Below are positions 8,569 through 16,815 of a stretch of 64,000 bases of DNA, in pieces (positions within the stretch are counted from its first letter, which is position 1; each line of letters begins with the position of its first letter). The translations under genes and the position numbers were made by a program. The notes below the pieces were generated by a model, which worked only from the letters and a program-made list of their open reading frames with translations, ran no database searches and had not been told where the DNA came from. The stretch spans positions 1 to 64,000 of the forward strand of contig NZ_BOPH01000113.1 of assembly GCF_016863655.1 (NCBI RefSeq), written 5' to 3'. Source of the DNA: Virgisporangium ochraceum. GTDB lineage: Bacteria; Actinomycetota; Actinomycetes; Mycobacteriales; Micromonosporaceae.

Positions 8569-9821
8569 GCCACAAGGCCGTCGAGGCGGTGTGGCGGCTG
8601 GAGTCGGTCCGCATCGTGGCGGCGCTGACCCGGCTGGTCCGCGACGTGGGGCTGGCCGAGGAGCTGGCCCAGGACGCCCTCGTCGCGGCGCTGGAGGAGT
8701 GGCCGCTCACGGGCGTGCCGCCCAACCCCGGCGGCTGGCTCATGACCACCGCGAAGCACCGGGCGATCGACCGGCTGCGCCGCGACGACCGGCTCGCCGA
8801 CAAGGTCGCCGAGCTCGGCCGCGACCTGGGCCGCGACCTGAAAAACCACGAGGACGAATACGGCGACGACCTGGACGACGACCTCCTGCGGCTGATCTTC
8901 ATGGCGTGCCACCCGACGCTGCCGACGCGGTCGCGGGTGGCGCTGACGCTGCGGGTCCTCGGCGGGCTGTCCACCGAGGAGATCGCCCGCGCGTTCGTGG
9001 TGCCGGAGGCCACCGTCGCCCAGCGCATCGTGCGGGCCAAGCGCGCGCTGGTCGGGAAGAGCTTCGAACTCGACCAGAAGGAGGACCGGCTCGCGTCGGT
9101 GCTCGAGGTCGTCTACCTGATCTTCAACGAGGGGTACACCGCCACCGCCGGCGACGAGTGGATGCGCCCCGAGCTGACCCACGAGGCGCTGCGCCTGGGT
9201 CGGCTGCTGGCCGGGCTCGCCCCGCACGAGCCCGAGGTGCACGGGCTGGTCGCGCTGATGGAGCTCCAGGCCTCGCGCACCGCGGCGCGGGTCGACCGGG
9301 CGGGCGTCCCGGTGCCGCTGCTGGAGCAGAACCGCGGCCGGTGGGACCAGCTGCTGATCCGCCGCGGGTACGCGGCGCTGCTCCGGGCCGAGCGGCTCGG
9401 CCGCCCACCGGGCCCGTACGTGCTGCAGGCCGCGATCGCCGCCTGTCACGCCCGGGCCCGGCGGGCGGAGGACACCGACTGGGTGGCGATCGCCGCGCTG
9501 TACGGGTCGCTGCGCCGGCTCACGCCGACCCCGGTGGTGGAGCTGAACCGGGCGGTGGCGGTCGCGATGGCGTACGGGCCGGAGAAGGGCCTCGAGGTCC
9601 TCGACGCGATCGACGGGCTGCGCGGCTACCACCTGCTGCCGGCGGTCCGCGGCGACCTGCTCGCGCGGCTGGGCCGCACCGACGAGGCCCGCGCCGAGTT
9701 CGCCCGCGCCGCGGAGCTGACCCGAAACGAACGCGAACGCGCGGTGCTCCTGCGCCGGGCGGATCCCAGCATGCAGGACGACACGCCGAAGATCCAACAG
9801 CCGGTTCGTGAGCGACGCTGA
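8565..9821 (+). CDS. ECF42-type RNA polymerase sigma factor with C-terminal TPR extension
   Basis: A 418-residue protein. Region sigma2 spans about 10-75 (AEELAQDALVAALEEW, then GWLMTTAKHRAIDRLRR) and region sigma4 about 115-170 (GGLSTEEIARAFVVPEATVAQ). The remaining 240 residues form the helical TPR-like extension that characterises ECF42 and starts after the conserved YLIFNEGYTAT. ECF42 factors have no anti-sigma factor and the C-terminal extension is thought to control activity. The ATGA overlap with the YCII gene makes a two-gene operon. A second, divergent copy of the same pair lies at 22602-24148. Confidence 0.9.
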   Translation: MSHKAVEAVWRLESVRIVAALTRLVRDVGLAEELAQDALVAALEEWPLTGVPPNPGGWLMTTAKHRAIDRLRRDDRLADKVAELGRDLGRDLKNHEDEYGDDLDDDLLRLIFMACHPTLPTRSRVALTLRVLGGLSTEEIARAFVVPEATVAQRIVRAKRALVGKSFELDQKEDRLASVLEVVYLIFNEGYTATAGDEWMRPELTHEALRLGRLLAGLAPHEPEVHGLVALMELQASRTAARVDRAGVPVPLLEQNRGRWDQLLIRRGYAALLRAERLGRPPGPYVLQAAIAACHARARRAEDTDWVAIAALYGSLRRLTPTPVVELNRAVAVAMAYGPEKGLEVLDAIDGLRGYHLLPAVRGDLLARLGRTDEARAEFARAAELTRNERERAVLLRRADPSMQDDTPKIQQPVRERR

Positions 9822-9891
9822 CGTTCCCAGGATGTGGGCATCGCGACGGACGCGGCCGGAGAACCGGCCATCCACGATCCGGGACACGCAC

Positions 9892-9909
9892 CCATGACAT
9901 CCGTCATGG
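9892..9909. promoter_or_regulatory. 7-bp inverted repeat upstream of ABC operon
   Basis: A perfect 7-bp inverted repeat with a 4-nt spacer (CCATGAC, ATCC, GTCATGG) lies 57 bp before the ATG of the ABC ATPase, in a 144-bp gap. It could be an operator for the response regulator encoded in the same operon, or for another repressor. No independent copy was found in the window. Confidence 0.35.
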
Positions 9910-9965
9910 CCGCACCGTGACGGTCCGCAGCCCGCAGACAGGCGTACCCGCTCCAGCATCGACTC

Positions 9966-10880
9966 ATGCCCCAGAAGACCCGGAAGACAACGACAGCAGA
10001 CGCGGTACGGCTGACCGGCCTGACCAAACGCTTCGGCGCGGTGACCGCCGTCGACGGCGTCGACCTCGGCATCGACAAGGGCGAGGTGGTGGCGCTCCTC
10101 GGCCCCAACGGCGCCGGCAAGTCCACCACCATCGACCTGCTCCTCGGCCTCGCCCGGCCCGACGCGGGCACCGTGACCGTCTACGACCTGCCACCCGACC
10201 GGGCCGTCGCCGCCGGCCGGGTCGGCGCGATGCTGCAGTCCGGTGGCCTGCTGCCCGACCTCACCGTCGGGGAGATGGTGACCCTGGCCGCGTCGCTCTA
10301 CCGCACCCACCGGCCGGTGCCGGAGGTGCTCGAGCGCGCCGGCCTCGACGACCTGTCGAAGCGACGCGTCGGACGCCTGTCCGGCGGCCAGCGGCAGCGG
10401 GTCCGGTTCGCGATGGCGCTCGTCGCCGACCCGGACCTCATCGTGCTCGACGAACCGACCACCGGCCTCGACGTCGAGGCGAGGCGCGCGTTCTGGACCG
10501 CGATGCGCGCCGAGACCGCGAAGGGCCGCACGGTCCTGTTCGCCACCCACTACCTCGACGAGGCCGACGCCTACGCCGACCGGGTCGTACTCATGCGACA
10601 GGGACAGGTGATCGCCGACGGCTCGCCGGCACACGTCAAGTCGCTCGTGTCGGGACGCACGATCCGCGCCACCGTCCCCGGCGCGCACCTCGCCGAGCTC
10701 GCCGGCCTGCCCGGCGTCGACCGGGCCGAGACCCGCGGGTCCACGGTCCTGTTGACCTGCACCGACTCCGACGCCGCCCTGCGCGCGCTGCTCACGCGCA
10801 CGCAGGCCCGCGACGTCGAGGTGTCGGCACACGGCCTGGAGGACGCATTCCTGGCATTGACCGCGGGAGGCACCCGATGA
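9966..10880 (+). CDS. ABC transporter ATP-binding protein
   Basis: A 304-residue ABC-2-type ATPase. Walker A is GPNGAGKST, the Q-loop region is MLQSGGL, the signature is LSGGQRQRV, and Walker B is LIVLDEPTTGLDV followed by the H-loop in LFATHYLDEADAYADR. The C-terminal accessory domain is the DrrA type. It heads an operon with a permease, kinase and response regulator, all closely spaced. The ATG is in TCATGCCCC at 9966. The permease ATG overlaps its stop. Substrate is unknown; a drug or lipid export role is family-based. Confidence 0.92.
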   Translation: MPQKTRKTTTADAVRLTGLTKRFGAVTAVDGVDLGIDKGEVVALLGPNGAGKSTTIDLLLGLARPDAGTVTVYDLPPDRAVAAGRVGAMLQSGGLLPDLTVGEMVTLAASLYRTHRPVPEVLERAGLDDLSKRRVGRLSGGQRQRVRFAMALVADPDLIVLDEPTTGLDVEARRAFWTAMRAETAKGRTVLFATHYLDEADAYADRVVLMRQGQVIADGSPAHVKSLVSGRTIRATVPGAHLAELAGLPGVDRAETRGSTVLLTCTDSDAALRALLTRTQARDVEVSAHGLEDAFLALTAGGTR

Positions 10881-11608
10881 ACCTCACCTACCTGCGCCTG
10901 GAGATCACCAGGGTGCTGCGCAACAAGCGGGTGCTGGTCTTCAGCGTCCTGCTGCCGTCGATCCTGCTGCTGGTGATCGGCTCGTCCCAGAAGAACGAGG
11001 CGTACCAGGGGACCACCGTCGCCGCCTACATCATGGTGAGCATGGGCATCTTCGGGGCGATGTCGTCGGCGACCGGCGCCGCCGGGTCGATCGCCGTCGA
11101 GCGTGGCGTCGGCTGGAACCGCCAGCTGCGGCTGACGCCGCTCAACCCGGTGAAATACGTGGTGAGCAAGGTGGTGCTGGCGTTGGTGCTCGTGCTGCCG
11201 CCGCTGGTCGTCGTGTACTCGTTGGGTGCGCTGGTGCTCGACGTTCGGTTGAGTGCCGGCACGTGGGCGCTGGTGTTCCTCGGCTCGTGGCTGTCGGCGC
11301 TGCCGTTCGCCGCGCTCGGGCTGATCATCGGGTACGTGGCCCGGCCCGAGAGCATGCAGCAGGTGAGCGGCCTCCTGTTCTTCCTGCTCGCGTTGTTCGG
11401 CGGGCTGTGGCTGCCGGTCGACCAGATGCCGCACGTCATGCGCGTCGTGTCGACGTGGACGCCGGCCTACTGGGCGGCCGACGTGGCGCGGGAGCCGCTG
11501 GCGCACGGCTCGCTCGACGCCAGGGCGGTGCTCGTGCTGCTCGCCTGGACGGTCGGCCTCGGGATCATCGGCGTCAACCGGTTCCGCGCCGACACCGCGA
11601 GAGCCTGA
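10877..11608 (+). CDS. ABC-2 type transporter permease
   Basis: A 243-residue polytopic permease with about six helices. The N-terminal amphipathic stretch LRLEITRVLRNKRVLVFSVL and the segment LIIGYVARPESMQQVSGLLF are typical of YadH/DrrB-like ABC-2 permeases. A GGGAGG ribosome site lies 6 nt before the ATG, inside the ATPase coding end. It pairs with the ATPase at 9966, and the kinase starts 15 bp downstream. Confidence 0.9.
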   Translation: MNLTYLRLEITRVLRNKRVLVFSVLLPSILLLVIGSSQKNEAYQGTTVAAYIMVSMGIFGAMSSATGAAGSIAVERGVGWNRQLRLTPLNPVKYVVSKVVLALVLVLPPLVVVYSLGALVLDVRLSAGTWALVFLGSWLSALPFAALGLIIGYVARPESMQQVSGLLFFLLALFGGLWLPVDQMPHVMRVVSTWTPAYWAADVAREPLAHGSLDARAVLVLLAWTVGLGIIGVNRFRADTARA

Positions 11609-11623
11609 GCGACGGTCGGTAGC

Positions 11624-12712
11624 GTGACCGCCGTGACGCGTTTCCGCTTCATCTGGCTCTGGGTGGCGGTCTGGCTCGTCTACATGATCTACCCGATCGA
11701 GGCGGCCTGGCAGCACCCGGAGCCGTGGCGGCGCGTGGTCGGGATCGCCGCGGCGGTCCTGTACTCGGCGGTCTACCTGGCCGGGTTCCTGCGGCTGCGG
11801 CGCAGCCTGCGGGGGACCGCGCGCCGGCTCGCGCGTCCGGGCACGGTCGCGCTCCTCGGCTCGATGGCCGCGCTGGTCGTGGTGCTCGCGGTGGCGGTCG
11901 GGCAGCCGGCGCTGACCGCGCTGGTCTACCTGTCGGCGATGGCGGTGTTCGCGTTGCCGACCCGCGCGGCGTGGGCGCTGGTCGCGGTGCTCGCGACGGC
12001 GGCGCTGGTGCTGCCCCGTACGGTGCCGGGCTGGACCCGCAACGACGACCTCGCCTTCCAGGTCGGCATCGCGGCGCTGGCCGTATGGGGCGTGGTGCAG
12101 CTGGTGCGGCGCAACACCGAGCTCGCCGCGGCCCGGGAGGAGATCACCCGGCTGGCCGTCGCCGACGAACGCAACCGGTTCGCCCGCGACCTGCACGACC
12201 TGCTCGGCCACTCGCTCACCGTGGTGTCGGTCAAGGCCGAGCTCGCCGGCCGGCTGGTACGCCTCGCGCCCGACCGCGCCGAGACCGAGCTGGCCGACAT
12301 CCAGCGGCTGGCCCGCGAGGCCCTCACCGACGTGCGCGCCGCGGTCGGCGGGTACCGGGAGGTGTCGCTGGACGTCGAGCTGGCCCGGGCCCGCAGCGCG
12401 CTGGTCGCCGCCGGCATCGAGGCCGACCTGCCCGACGACACCGCCGCCGTCCCGGACGAGCGGCAGGAGCTGTTCGGCTGGGTCGTGCGGGAGGGGGTCA
12501 CGAACGTGGTGCGGCACAGCGGCGCCGGGCGCTGCCGCGTCCGGGTCGGCGCGGCGTCCGTCGTGGTCGAGGACGACGGCCGGGGTCCGGGTCCGTCCGC
12601 GCGGGGGTCGGGGCTGTCGGGACTGCGTGAGCGCGTGACGGCCGCCGGCGGCACGCTCGCGGTGGGACGCGCGGACAGCGGCGGCCTGGCCCTCGAGGTG
12701 ACCCTGCCGTGA
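11624..12712 (+). CDS. sensor histidine kinase, DesK-like
   Basis: A 362-residue membrane kinase. Four to six helices lie in residues 5-165, followed by a coiled stretch (LAAAREEITRLAVADERN), the HisKA_3 motif FARDLHDLLGHSLTVVSVK and an HATPase_c domain with WVVREGVTNVVRHSGA, VEDDGRG and GLSGLRERV. DesK-type kinases sense membrane state through their helices. No desaturase gene is present, so the regulated process is more likely the adjacent ABC exporter. The start is GTG at 11624, or GTG at 11633. It overlaps the regulator by 4 bp. Confidence 0.9.
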   Translation: MTAVTRFRFIWLWVAVWLVYMIYPIEAAWQHPEPWRRVVGIAAAVLYSAVYLAGFLRLRRSLRGTARRLARPGTVALLGSMAALVVVLAVAVGQPALTALVYLSAMAVFALPTRAAWALVAVLATAALVLPRTVPGWTRNDDLAFQVGIAALAVWGVVQLVRRNTELAAAREEITRLAVADERNRFARDLHDLLGHSLTVVSVKAELAGRLVRLAPDRAETELADIQRLAREALTDVRAAVGGYREVSLDVELARARSALVAAGIEADLPDDTAAVPDERQELFGWVVREGVTNVVRHSGAGRCRVRVGAASVVVEDDGRGPGPSARGSGLSGLRERVTAAGGTLAVGRADSGGLALEVTLP

Positions 12713-13320
12713 GCACGATCCGGCTGCTGCTCGCCGACGACCAGGCGCTCGTGCGGGGCGCCCTCGCCGCGCTGCTCGACCTGGAGTCCGACCTCGAGGT
12801 GGTGGCCGAGGTCGGCCGCGGCGACGAGGTCGTCGACGCCGCCCGCCGCACCCGCCCCGACGTCGCCCTCCTCGACGTCGAGATGCCCGGCCTCGACGGC
12901 ATCGCCGCCACCGCCGCGCTGCGCGCGGCCCTGCCGTCGTGCCGCGTCCTGGTGGTGACGACGTTCGGCCGTCCCGGATACCTGCGGCGGGCCATGGAGG
13001 CCGGTGCCGGCGGCTTCGTCGTCAAGGACACCCCGGCCCGCCAGCTCGCCGACGCGGTCCGCCGCGTCGCCGCCGGGCTGCGGGTGGTGGACCCGACGCT
13101 GGCGGCCGAGACCCTGGCGAGCGGCGACAGCCCGCTGACCCCGCGGGAGGCCGGGGTGCTGCGCGCCGCCCGCGACGGCGGGACCGTCGCCGACGTCGCC
13201 GCCCAGCTCGGCCTGTCGGAGGGGACGGTGCGCAACCACCTGTCGGCGGCCATCGGCAAGACCGGTGCCCGCACGCGGGCGGAAGCTGTCCGGCTCGCTG
13301 ACGAGCGCGGCTGGCTCTGA
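12709..13320 (+). CDS. NarL-family response regulator, DesR-like
   Basis: A 203-residue regulator with acidic residues in LLADDQALV, phosphoacceptor Asp in LLDVEMPGLDG, the switch Thr in VVTTFGRPG and Lys in FVVKDTPARQ. A LuxR HTH (LTPREAGVLRAARDGG, then SEGTVRNHLSAAIGKTGARTR) ends the protein. GTG start inside the kinase stop (GTGA). It completes the four-gene operon beginning at 9966 and converges with the gene at 13327. Confidence 0.91.
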   Translation: MSTIRLLLADDQALVRGALAALLDLESDLEVVAEVGRGDEVVDAARRTRPDVALLDVEMPGLDGIAATAALRAALPSCRVLVVTTFGRPGYLRRAMEAGAGGFVVKDTPARQLADAVRRVAAGLRVVDPTLAAETLASGDSPLTPREAGVLRAARDGGTVADVAAQLGLSEGTVRNHLSAAIGKTGARTRAEAVRLADERGWL

Positions 13321-13326
13321 CGCCCG

Positions 13327-13956
13327 TCACCTATGGTCTTGTTCGACCAGACCGCCCACGACGGCCTGACCGGTCCGGGCGGCCGCGGCGAAGAACGCGG
13401 CCAGCCCGCCGCCGCGCGGAACGATCGTCGGCACCGCGACCGCGACGTGCACCCGTTCCGTGGTCTCCTCGCTCCACCCGCCGGCCGCGCCGACCGCCCG
13501 CACCAGCCGGTGCAGGAAGTCGGGTGACCACGAACCGGCCAGCATCGGGCCGTAGGTGGCGAACTCGTCGGGGTCCCAGCCGGCGGCCGCGCCGAGGGTG
13601 CGGGCCGTCGCGTCGACGTCGGCGTCGGCGTCGTCGTGGTGACCGGGCCCCGGCGCCCACCCCTCGTCGACCAGCCCGACCGCGACGGCGCGCACGTCGT
13701 CGACGCCGAGCGCGAAAGCCGGCCCGTCGGTGACCGCGTCGTACCCGAGCGGCTCGGTGCCGTTGACCGCCGTGTCGAACCACGCCCGCGACGCCTTCTC
13801 CGCGGCGGTGGCCTCGAGCTCCGCGAACCCGGCGACGAACCGCTCCCCACCGTCGACGGTGAGGATGCCCGCGACGAGCTCCGGGCGTTCCCTGATCGCG
13901 TCGAGCACGGTGGTACTGACCCGGGCCAGCACGAGGTGCAACGCTGTGTCCGACAC
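13327..13956 (-). CDS. hypothetical protein, weak DUF1877 resemblance
   Basis: A 209-residue soluble protein. The middle segment around WFDTAVNGTEPLGYD and DDVRAVAVGLVDEGW has the pattern of DUF1877 (YfbM-like) proteins, but the rest was not recognised. The C-terminus is Gly/Ala rich (VPRGGGLAAFFAAAART). It has a GTG start at 13956 and stands alone between a convergent regulator and a divergent membrane gene. Composition is like its neighbours, so recent transfer is not indicated. Confidence 0.65.
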   Translation of the reverse strand: MSDTALHLVLARVSTTVLDAIRERPELVAGILTVDGGERFVAGFAELEATAAEKASRAWFDTAVNGTEPLGYDAVTDGPAFALGVDDVRAVAVGLVDEGWAPGPGHHDDADADVDATARTLGAAAGWDPDEFATYGPMLAGSWSPDFLHRLVRAVGAAGGWSEETTERVHVAVAVPTIVPRGGGLAAFFAAAARTGQAVVGGLVEQDHR

Positions 13957-14008
13957 ATCGACACGTTAAGGCCGTTCCGGGCATCCGGCCACCGCTAGGG
14001 TGCGGGGC

Positions 14009-14458
14009 ATGACGGTTCTGGTACGTGCGGCACTGTTCGGGGCGGCCACCGGCGGCCGCAGCGCGACGGGCCTGGCCGCCCTGGCGTTGCGGCGGCCGTC
14101 CCCGTCCGATGGCTGGGCGGGTCGGCTGGCCGGCACCTGGCCCCGCCGCATCGCCACCGGCTTCGCCCTCGCCGAACTGGTGGCCGACAAGGCCCCGTTC
14201 ACCCCGAGCCGGCTGTCGCCGCCGGCCCTGGCCGGCCGGGTGGTCGCCGGGCTCGCCGGGGGAGCGGCCCTGGCCCGCCGTTCCGGCGTGTCGCCGCTGG
14301 TGCCGGCGCTCGTAGCCGCCGGCGCGGTGGTGGCCGGCAGCGTGGCGGGGGCGAGGTGGCGCTCGTACGCCGCGGCCCGCGGAGTGCCACCGGTGGCCGC
14401 CGCCCTCGCCGAGGACGCCGTGGTCCTCGCCCTGGCCACGGCCGCCACCCGCCGCTGA
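14009..14458 (+). CDS. DUF4126-like membrane protein
   Basis: A 149-residue, largely hydrophobic protein. The stretch ALAELVADKAPFTPSRLSPP followed by GRVVAGLAGGAALARR matches the conserved core of DUF4126 membrane proteins. The N-terminal GAATGGRSATGLAALAL is a small-residue helix of the same family. Function is unknown. The ATG at 14009 follows a short GGG-rich ribosome site; an in-frame GTG lies at 14000. An 82-bp hairpin repeat lies 49 bp downstream and may terminate the transcript. Confidence 0.72.
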   Translation: MTVLVRAALFGAATGGRSATGLAALALRRPSPSDGWAGRLAGTWPRRIATGFALAELVADKAPFTPSRLSPPALAGRVVAGLAGGAALARRSGVSPLVPALVAAGAVVAGSVAGARWRSYAAARGVPPVAAALAEDAVVLALATAATRR

Positions 14459-14506
14459 CCCCACCCACCACGCCAGGGGACGTGCCCCCGGCGCCGCACC
14501 CCGCCC

Positions 14507-14588
14507 CGCGCCGATCTTGCAGTTGTGGCCCTCGACAAAGGCGGATATCACCGGACATAGGGGCGGCCAGAACTGCAAGATCGGCGCG
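14507..14588 (+). repeat. 82-bp palindromic repeat, copy 1
   Basis: Two 24-bp arms (14507-14530 and 14565-14588) are inverted repeats with one mismatch, separated by a 34-bp loop. The arms begin CGCGCCGATCTTGCAGTT. A second element of exactly the same size and arm sequence lies at 58948-59029, and its loop matches this one in the opposite orientation at 22 of 34 positions. Both copies sit 49-50 bp downstream of a plus-strand stop codon. It could be a REP/MITE-like mobile palindrome, possibly doubling as a terminator. Confidence 0.85.
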
Positions 14589-14719
14589 TGCGGGGGTCGT
14601 GCGGTGCCCGGCGGGCCAGCCAGGGAAGCCCCGGCGACCGGACGATCGCAGGCGCAGGCCCCACAGGGCGGGCCGCGGCGCGCACGGGGGACCCGTAGCC
14701 GACCTCCGCGGCGCGTCCC

Positions 14720-14777
14720 AGGTCGGTTCCCGCCGGACGGGTCACGCCCGTCGCCCGTTCCGGCGGGCAACCGACCT
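14720..14777. promoter_or_regulatory. nested inverted repeat upstream of globin gene
   Basis: An 18/19-nt inverted repeat (14720-14737 and 14759-14777, one bulged base) encloses a second small hairpin (GACGGG and CCCGTC). It ends inside the CCTAG motif that precedes the globin gene. It may be a terminator for upstream transcription or an operator region for the globin gene. The rest of the gap between 14589 and 14719 shows nothing recognisable. Confidence 0.5.
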
Positions 14778-14797
14778 AGCCTCCTAGGATGCCTAAC
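14775..14797 (+). promoter_or_regulatory. CCTAG-N2-TCCTAGGA motif, site A
   Basis: The sequence CCTAGCCTCCTAGGATGCC, with a perfect TCCTAGGA palindrome, lies 22-44 bp before the globin ATG. Near-identical sites occur at 24194 and 44396. Sites A and C also share GGGCAACC just upstream. It is either an operator for a common regulator or a promoter element. Confidence 0.6.
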
Positions 14798-14818
14798 GGG
14801 GTGTGGCACGCTACCTCC

Positions 14819-15262
14819 ATGTCGCGGCCGTCGGTGTTCGAGTTTGCCGGCGGGGCCGACGCGTTCCGGGCACTGGCCGAGGCCCACCACGCGCGGTGCC
14901 TCGCCGATCCGGTGCTGGACCACCCGTTCTCTCGGGGTGTACACCCCGAGCACGTGCAGCGTCTGGCCGACTACTGGGGAGAGGTCTTCGGCGGACCGGC
15001 GCGGTACCGGCCCGGGCACTCGGGGATGCTCGCCGTCCACAGTGGGGCGGAGCCGGGCGACGGCATGGGCGAGCGCTTCGTCGCGTGCTTCGTCGCCGCG
15101 GCCGACGACGCGGGGTTGCCCGCCGACCCGGAGTTCCGGGCGGTGCTGCGGGCGTACATGGAGGACGCCGTGGCGGAGGTGTTCGCACACGGGCTGCACC
15201 GGCCGCCGGCCGCGGACGGGCTTCCGACACCGCGCTGGGACTGGACGGGCCGGCGGGCCTGA
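14819..15262 (+). CDS. truncated haemoglobin (group II-like globin)
   Basis: A 147-residue 2-over-2 globin. The pattern FAGGADAFRALAEAHHARC, then HPEHVQRLADYWGEVFGGP with the presumed proximal His, is typical of actinobacterial group II-like truncated globins. The helical C-terminal region MEDAVAEVFAHG completes the fold. Likely roles are oxygen or NO handling in the cytoplasm. The ATG at 14819 is preferred over an in-frame upstream ATG at 14789, because homologues begin just before the FEFAGG helix and the CCTAG motif occupies the upstream region. Confidence 0.85.
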   Translation: MSRPSVFEFAGGADAFRALAEAHHARCLADPVLDHPFSRGVHPEHVQRLADYWGEVFGGPARYRPGHSGMLAVHSGAEPGDGMGERFVACFVAAADDAGLPADPEFRAVLRAYMEDAVAEVFAHGLHRPPAADGLPTPRWDWTGRRA

Positions 15263-15285
15263 CCGGCCCGCTCTATCCTCGGCCC

Positions 15286-16188
15286 GTGGCCGGGGGCGGA
15301 ACACAAAAAGCAGTGCAGAAGGTGGTCATTGCGGGGGCCGGTGGACTGATCGGCACCGCGCTGTGCGCGTCGTACCGGTACGGCGGGCACGACGTCACGA
15401 GGCTGGTCCGGCGCGAGCCGTCCACCGCCGACGAGCGGCGGTGGGACCCGGCGGACCCCGACCCGGCACTCGTCGACGGGGCCGACGTGCTCGTCAACCT
15501 GGCCGGGTCGCCGCTCACCGGGCGCTGGACCGCCGCCCGCACCGAGCTCGTCCGCTCCAGCCGGGTCACCACGGCCCGCGCGCTGCGGACGATGGCCGAC
15601 GGGGCGGGCACCCCGGTGTTCCTCAGCGCGTCGGGGATCCGCTGGTACGGCATCGACCGCGGCGACGAGGAGCTCACCGAGGCCAGCGACCCCGGACCGT
15701 ACGAGGGCGTCCTGCCGCGGGTGGCGCGTGACTGGGAGGACGCGGCCGGCCCCGGCGCGGTGCACCTGCGGCTCGGGCTGGTGCTCAGCCGGCGCGGCGG
15801 CCTTCTGAAAGCGCTGCTTCCGCTGTACCGCGCCGGGCTCGGCATGCGGTTCGGGAAGGGACAGGAGTTCTGGAGCCACGTCTCGCTCGCCGACGCGGTC
15901 GGTGCGATCCGGTTCCTCGCGAAGCTGCCCGGCGCCGGCGGTCCCTACAACGTCACCGCGCCGCACCCCGCGCGAAACCGTGACTTCGCGGCGGCGCTCG
16001 GCCGGGCGCTGCGCCGGCCGGTGGCCCTCGGCGTTCCGTTCGCGGTGCTGCGGCCGGCGCTGGGCGGGGTCGCGGCGGAGGTCTTCGGCGGCCTGAACGT
16101 GCTACCGGCGCGGCTGGAGGAGGCCGGCTTCGGGTTCCGCCACCCCGACGTCGACACCGCGATCCGCGCCGCGCTCACCGACGGGTAG
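15286..16188 (+). CDS. TIGR01777-family NAD-dependent epimerase (YfcH-like SDR)
   Basis: An approximately 300-residue extended SDR. The dinucleotide motif is VVIAGAGGLIGTAL near the N-terminus, then ADVLVNLAGSPL. The segment SASGIRWYG replaces the classic Ser/Tyr region, and FWSHVSLADAVGAIRF and YNVTAPHPARN are TIGR01777 hallmarks. Substrate is unknown; some family members act in cell division or lipid metabolism. The start may be GTG 15286 or GTG 15313 (giving MQKVVIAG); neither has a convincing ribosome site. It follows the globin gene by 23 bp and may share its transcript. Confidence 0.85.
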   Translation: MAGGGTQKAVQKVVIAGAGGLIGTALCASYRYGGHDVTRLVRREPSTADERRWDPADPDPALVDGADVLVNLAGSPLTGRWTAARTELVRSSRVTTARALRTMADGAGTPVFLSASGIRWYGIDRGDEELTEASDPGPYEGVLPRVARDWEDAAGPGAVHLRLGLVLSRRGGLLKALLPLYRAGLGMRFGKGQEFWSHVSLADAVGAIRFLAKLPGAGGPYNVTAPHPARNRDFAAALGRALRRPVALGVPFAVLRPALGGVAAEVFGGLNVLPARLEEAGFGFRHPDVDTAIRAALTDG

Positions 16189-16233
16189 AGTTCCGACCCG
16201 GAACGGTGAGGTGGGGCCAGGGGGCAGGAGTTC

Positions 16234-16815
16234 ATGGAGTCAGCGCGTGGTCGGGTGCTGACCGCGGCCAACGTCATCAGCTTCGCGCGCCTGCTCGGCG
16301 TCCCGCTGTTCCTGATCCTGCTGTTCGTGGCCGACCAGAAGGCCGCGGCGGTCGTGGTGCTGGCCGTCGGTGGCACCACCGACTGGGTAGACGGGTGGGT
16401 CGCCAGGCGCTTCGGACAGGTCAGCCGGCTCGGTGAGCTGCTCGACCCGGCCGTCGACCGGCTCTACATCGCGGCCACGGTCGTGGCGCTGACCATCGAG
16501 GGTGTGCTGCCGCTGGCGTTCACGCTGGCGCTGGTGCTGCGCGAGCTGGTGATGGCCGGCTGCCTGGCGGTCCTGCGCCGGCACGGGTTCGGGCCGCCGC
16601 CGGTGCACTACGTCGGCAAGACCGCCACGTTCCTGCTGCTCGCCGCGTTCCCGGTGCTGCTGCTCGCGTACGCGAGCAGCGCCGCGCACCCGTACGCCCA
16701 CCCGATCGGCTGGGGCCTGGCCTGGTGGGGGCTCGGGCTCTACTGGGTCGCGGCGGCGCTGTACATCGGGCAGGCGTTCAGCGCGACAAGGAAGACAAGG
16801 AAGCAGCCGGCATGA
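16234..16815 (+). CDS. CDP-alcohol phosphatidyltransferase (PgsA-like, Rv1822 position)
   Basis: A 193-residue integral-membrane enzyme with the CDP-alcohol phosphotransferase signature DG-x2-AR-x8-G-x3-D-x3-D (DGWVAR, then G, then DPAVDR) at about residues 53-75, and about five helices. It transfers a phosphatidyl group from CDP-diacylglycerol to an alcohol, in phospholipid synthesis at the inner membrane. It is in the syntenic position of mycobacterial pgsA3, just before the DUF881 genes. The precise acceptor (glycerol phosphate, or cardiolipin synthesis) cannot be told from sequence alone. AGGAG precedes the ATG, and its stop overlaps the next ATG. Confidence 0.88.
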   Translation: MESARGRVLTAANVISFARLLGVPLFLILLFVADQKAAAVVVLAVGGTTDWVDGWVARRFGQVSRLGELLDPAVDRLYIAATVVALTIEGVLPLAFTLALVLRELVMAGCLAVLRRHGFGPPPVHYVGKTATFLLLAAFPVLLLAYASSAAHPYAHPIGWGLAWWGLGLYWVAAALYIGQAFSATRKTRKQPA

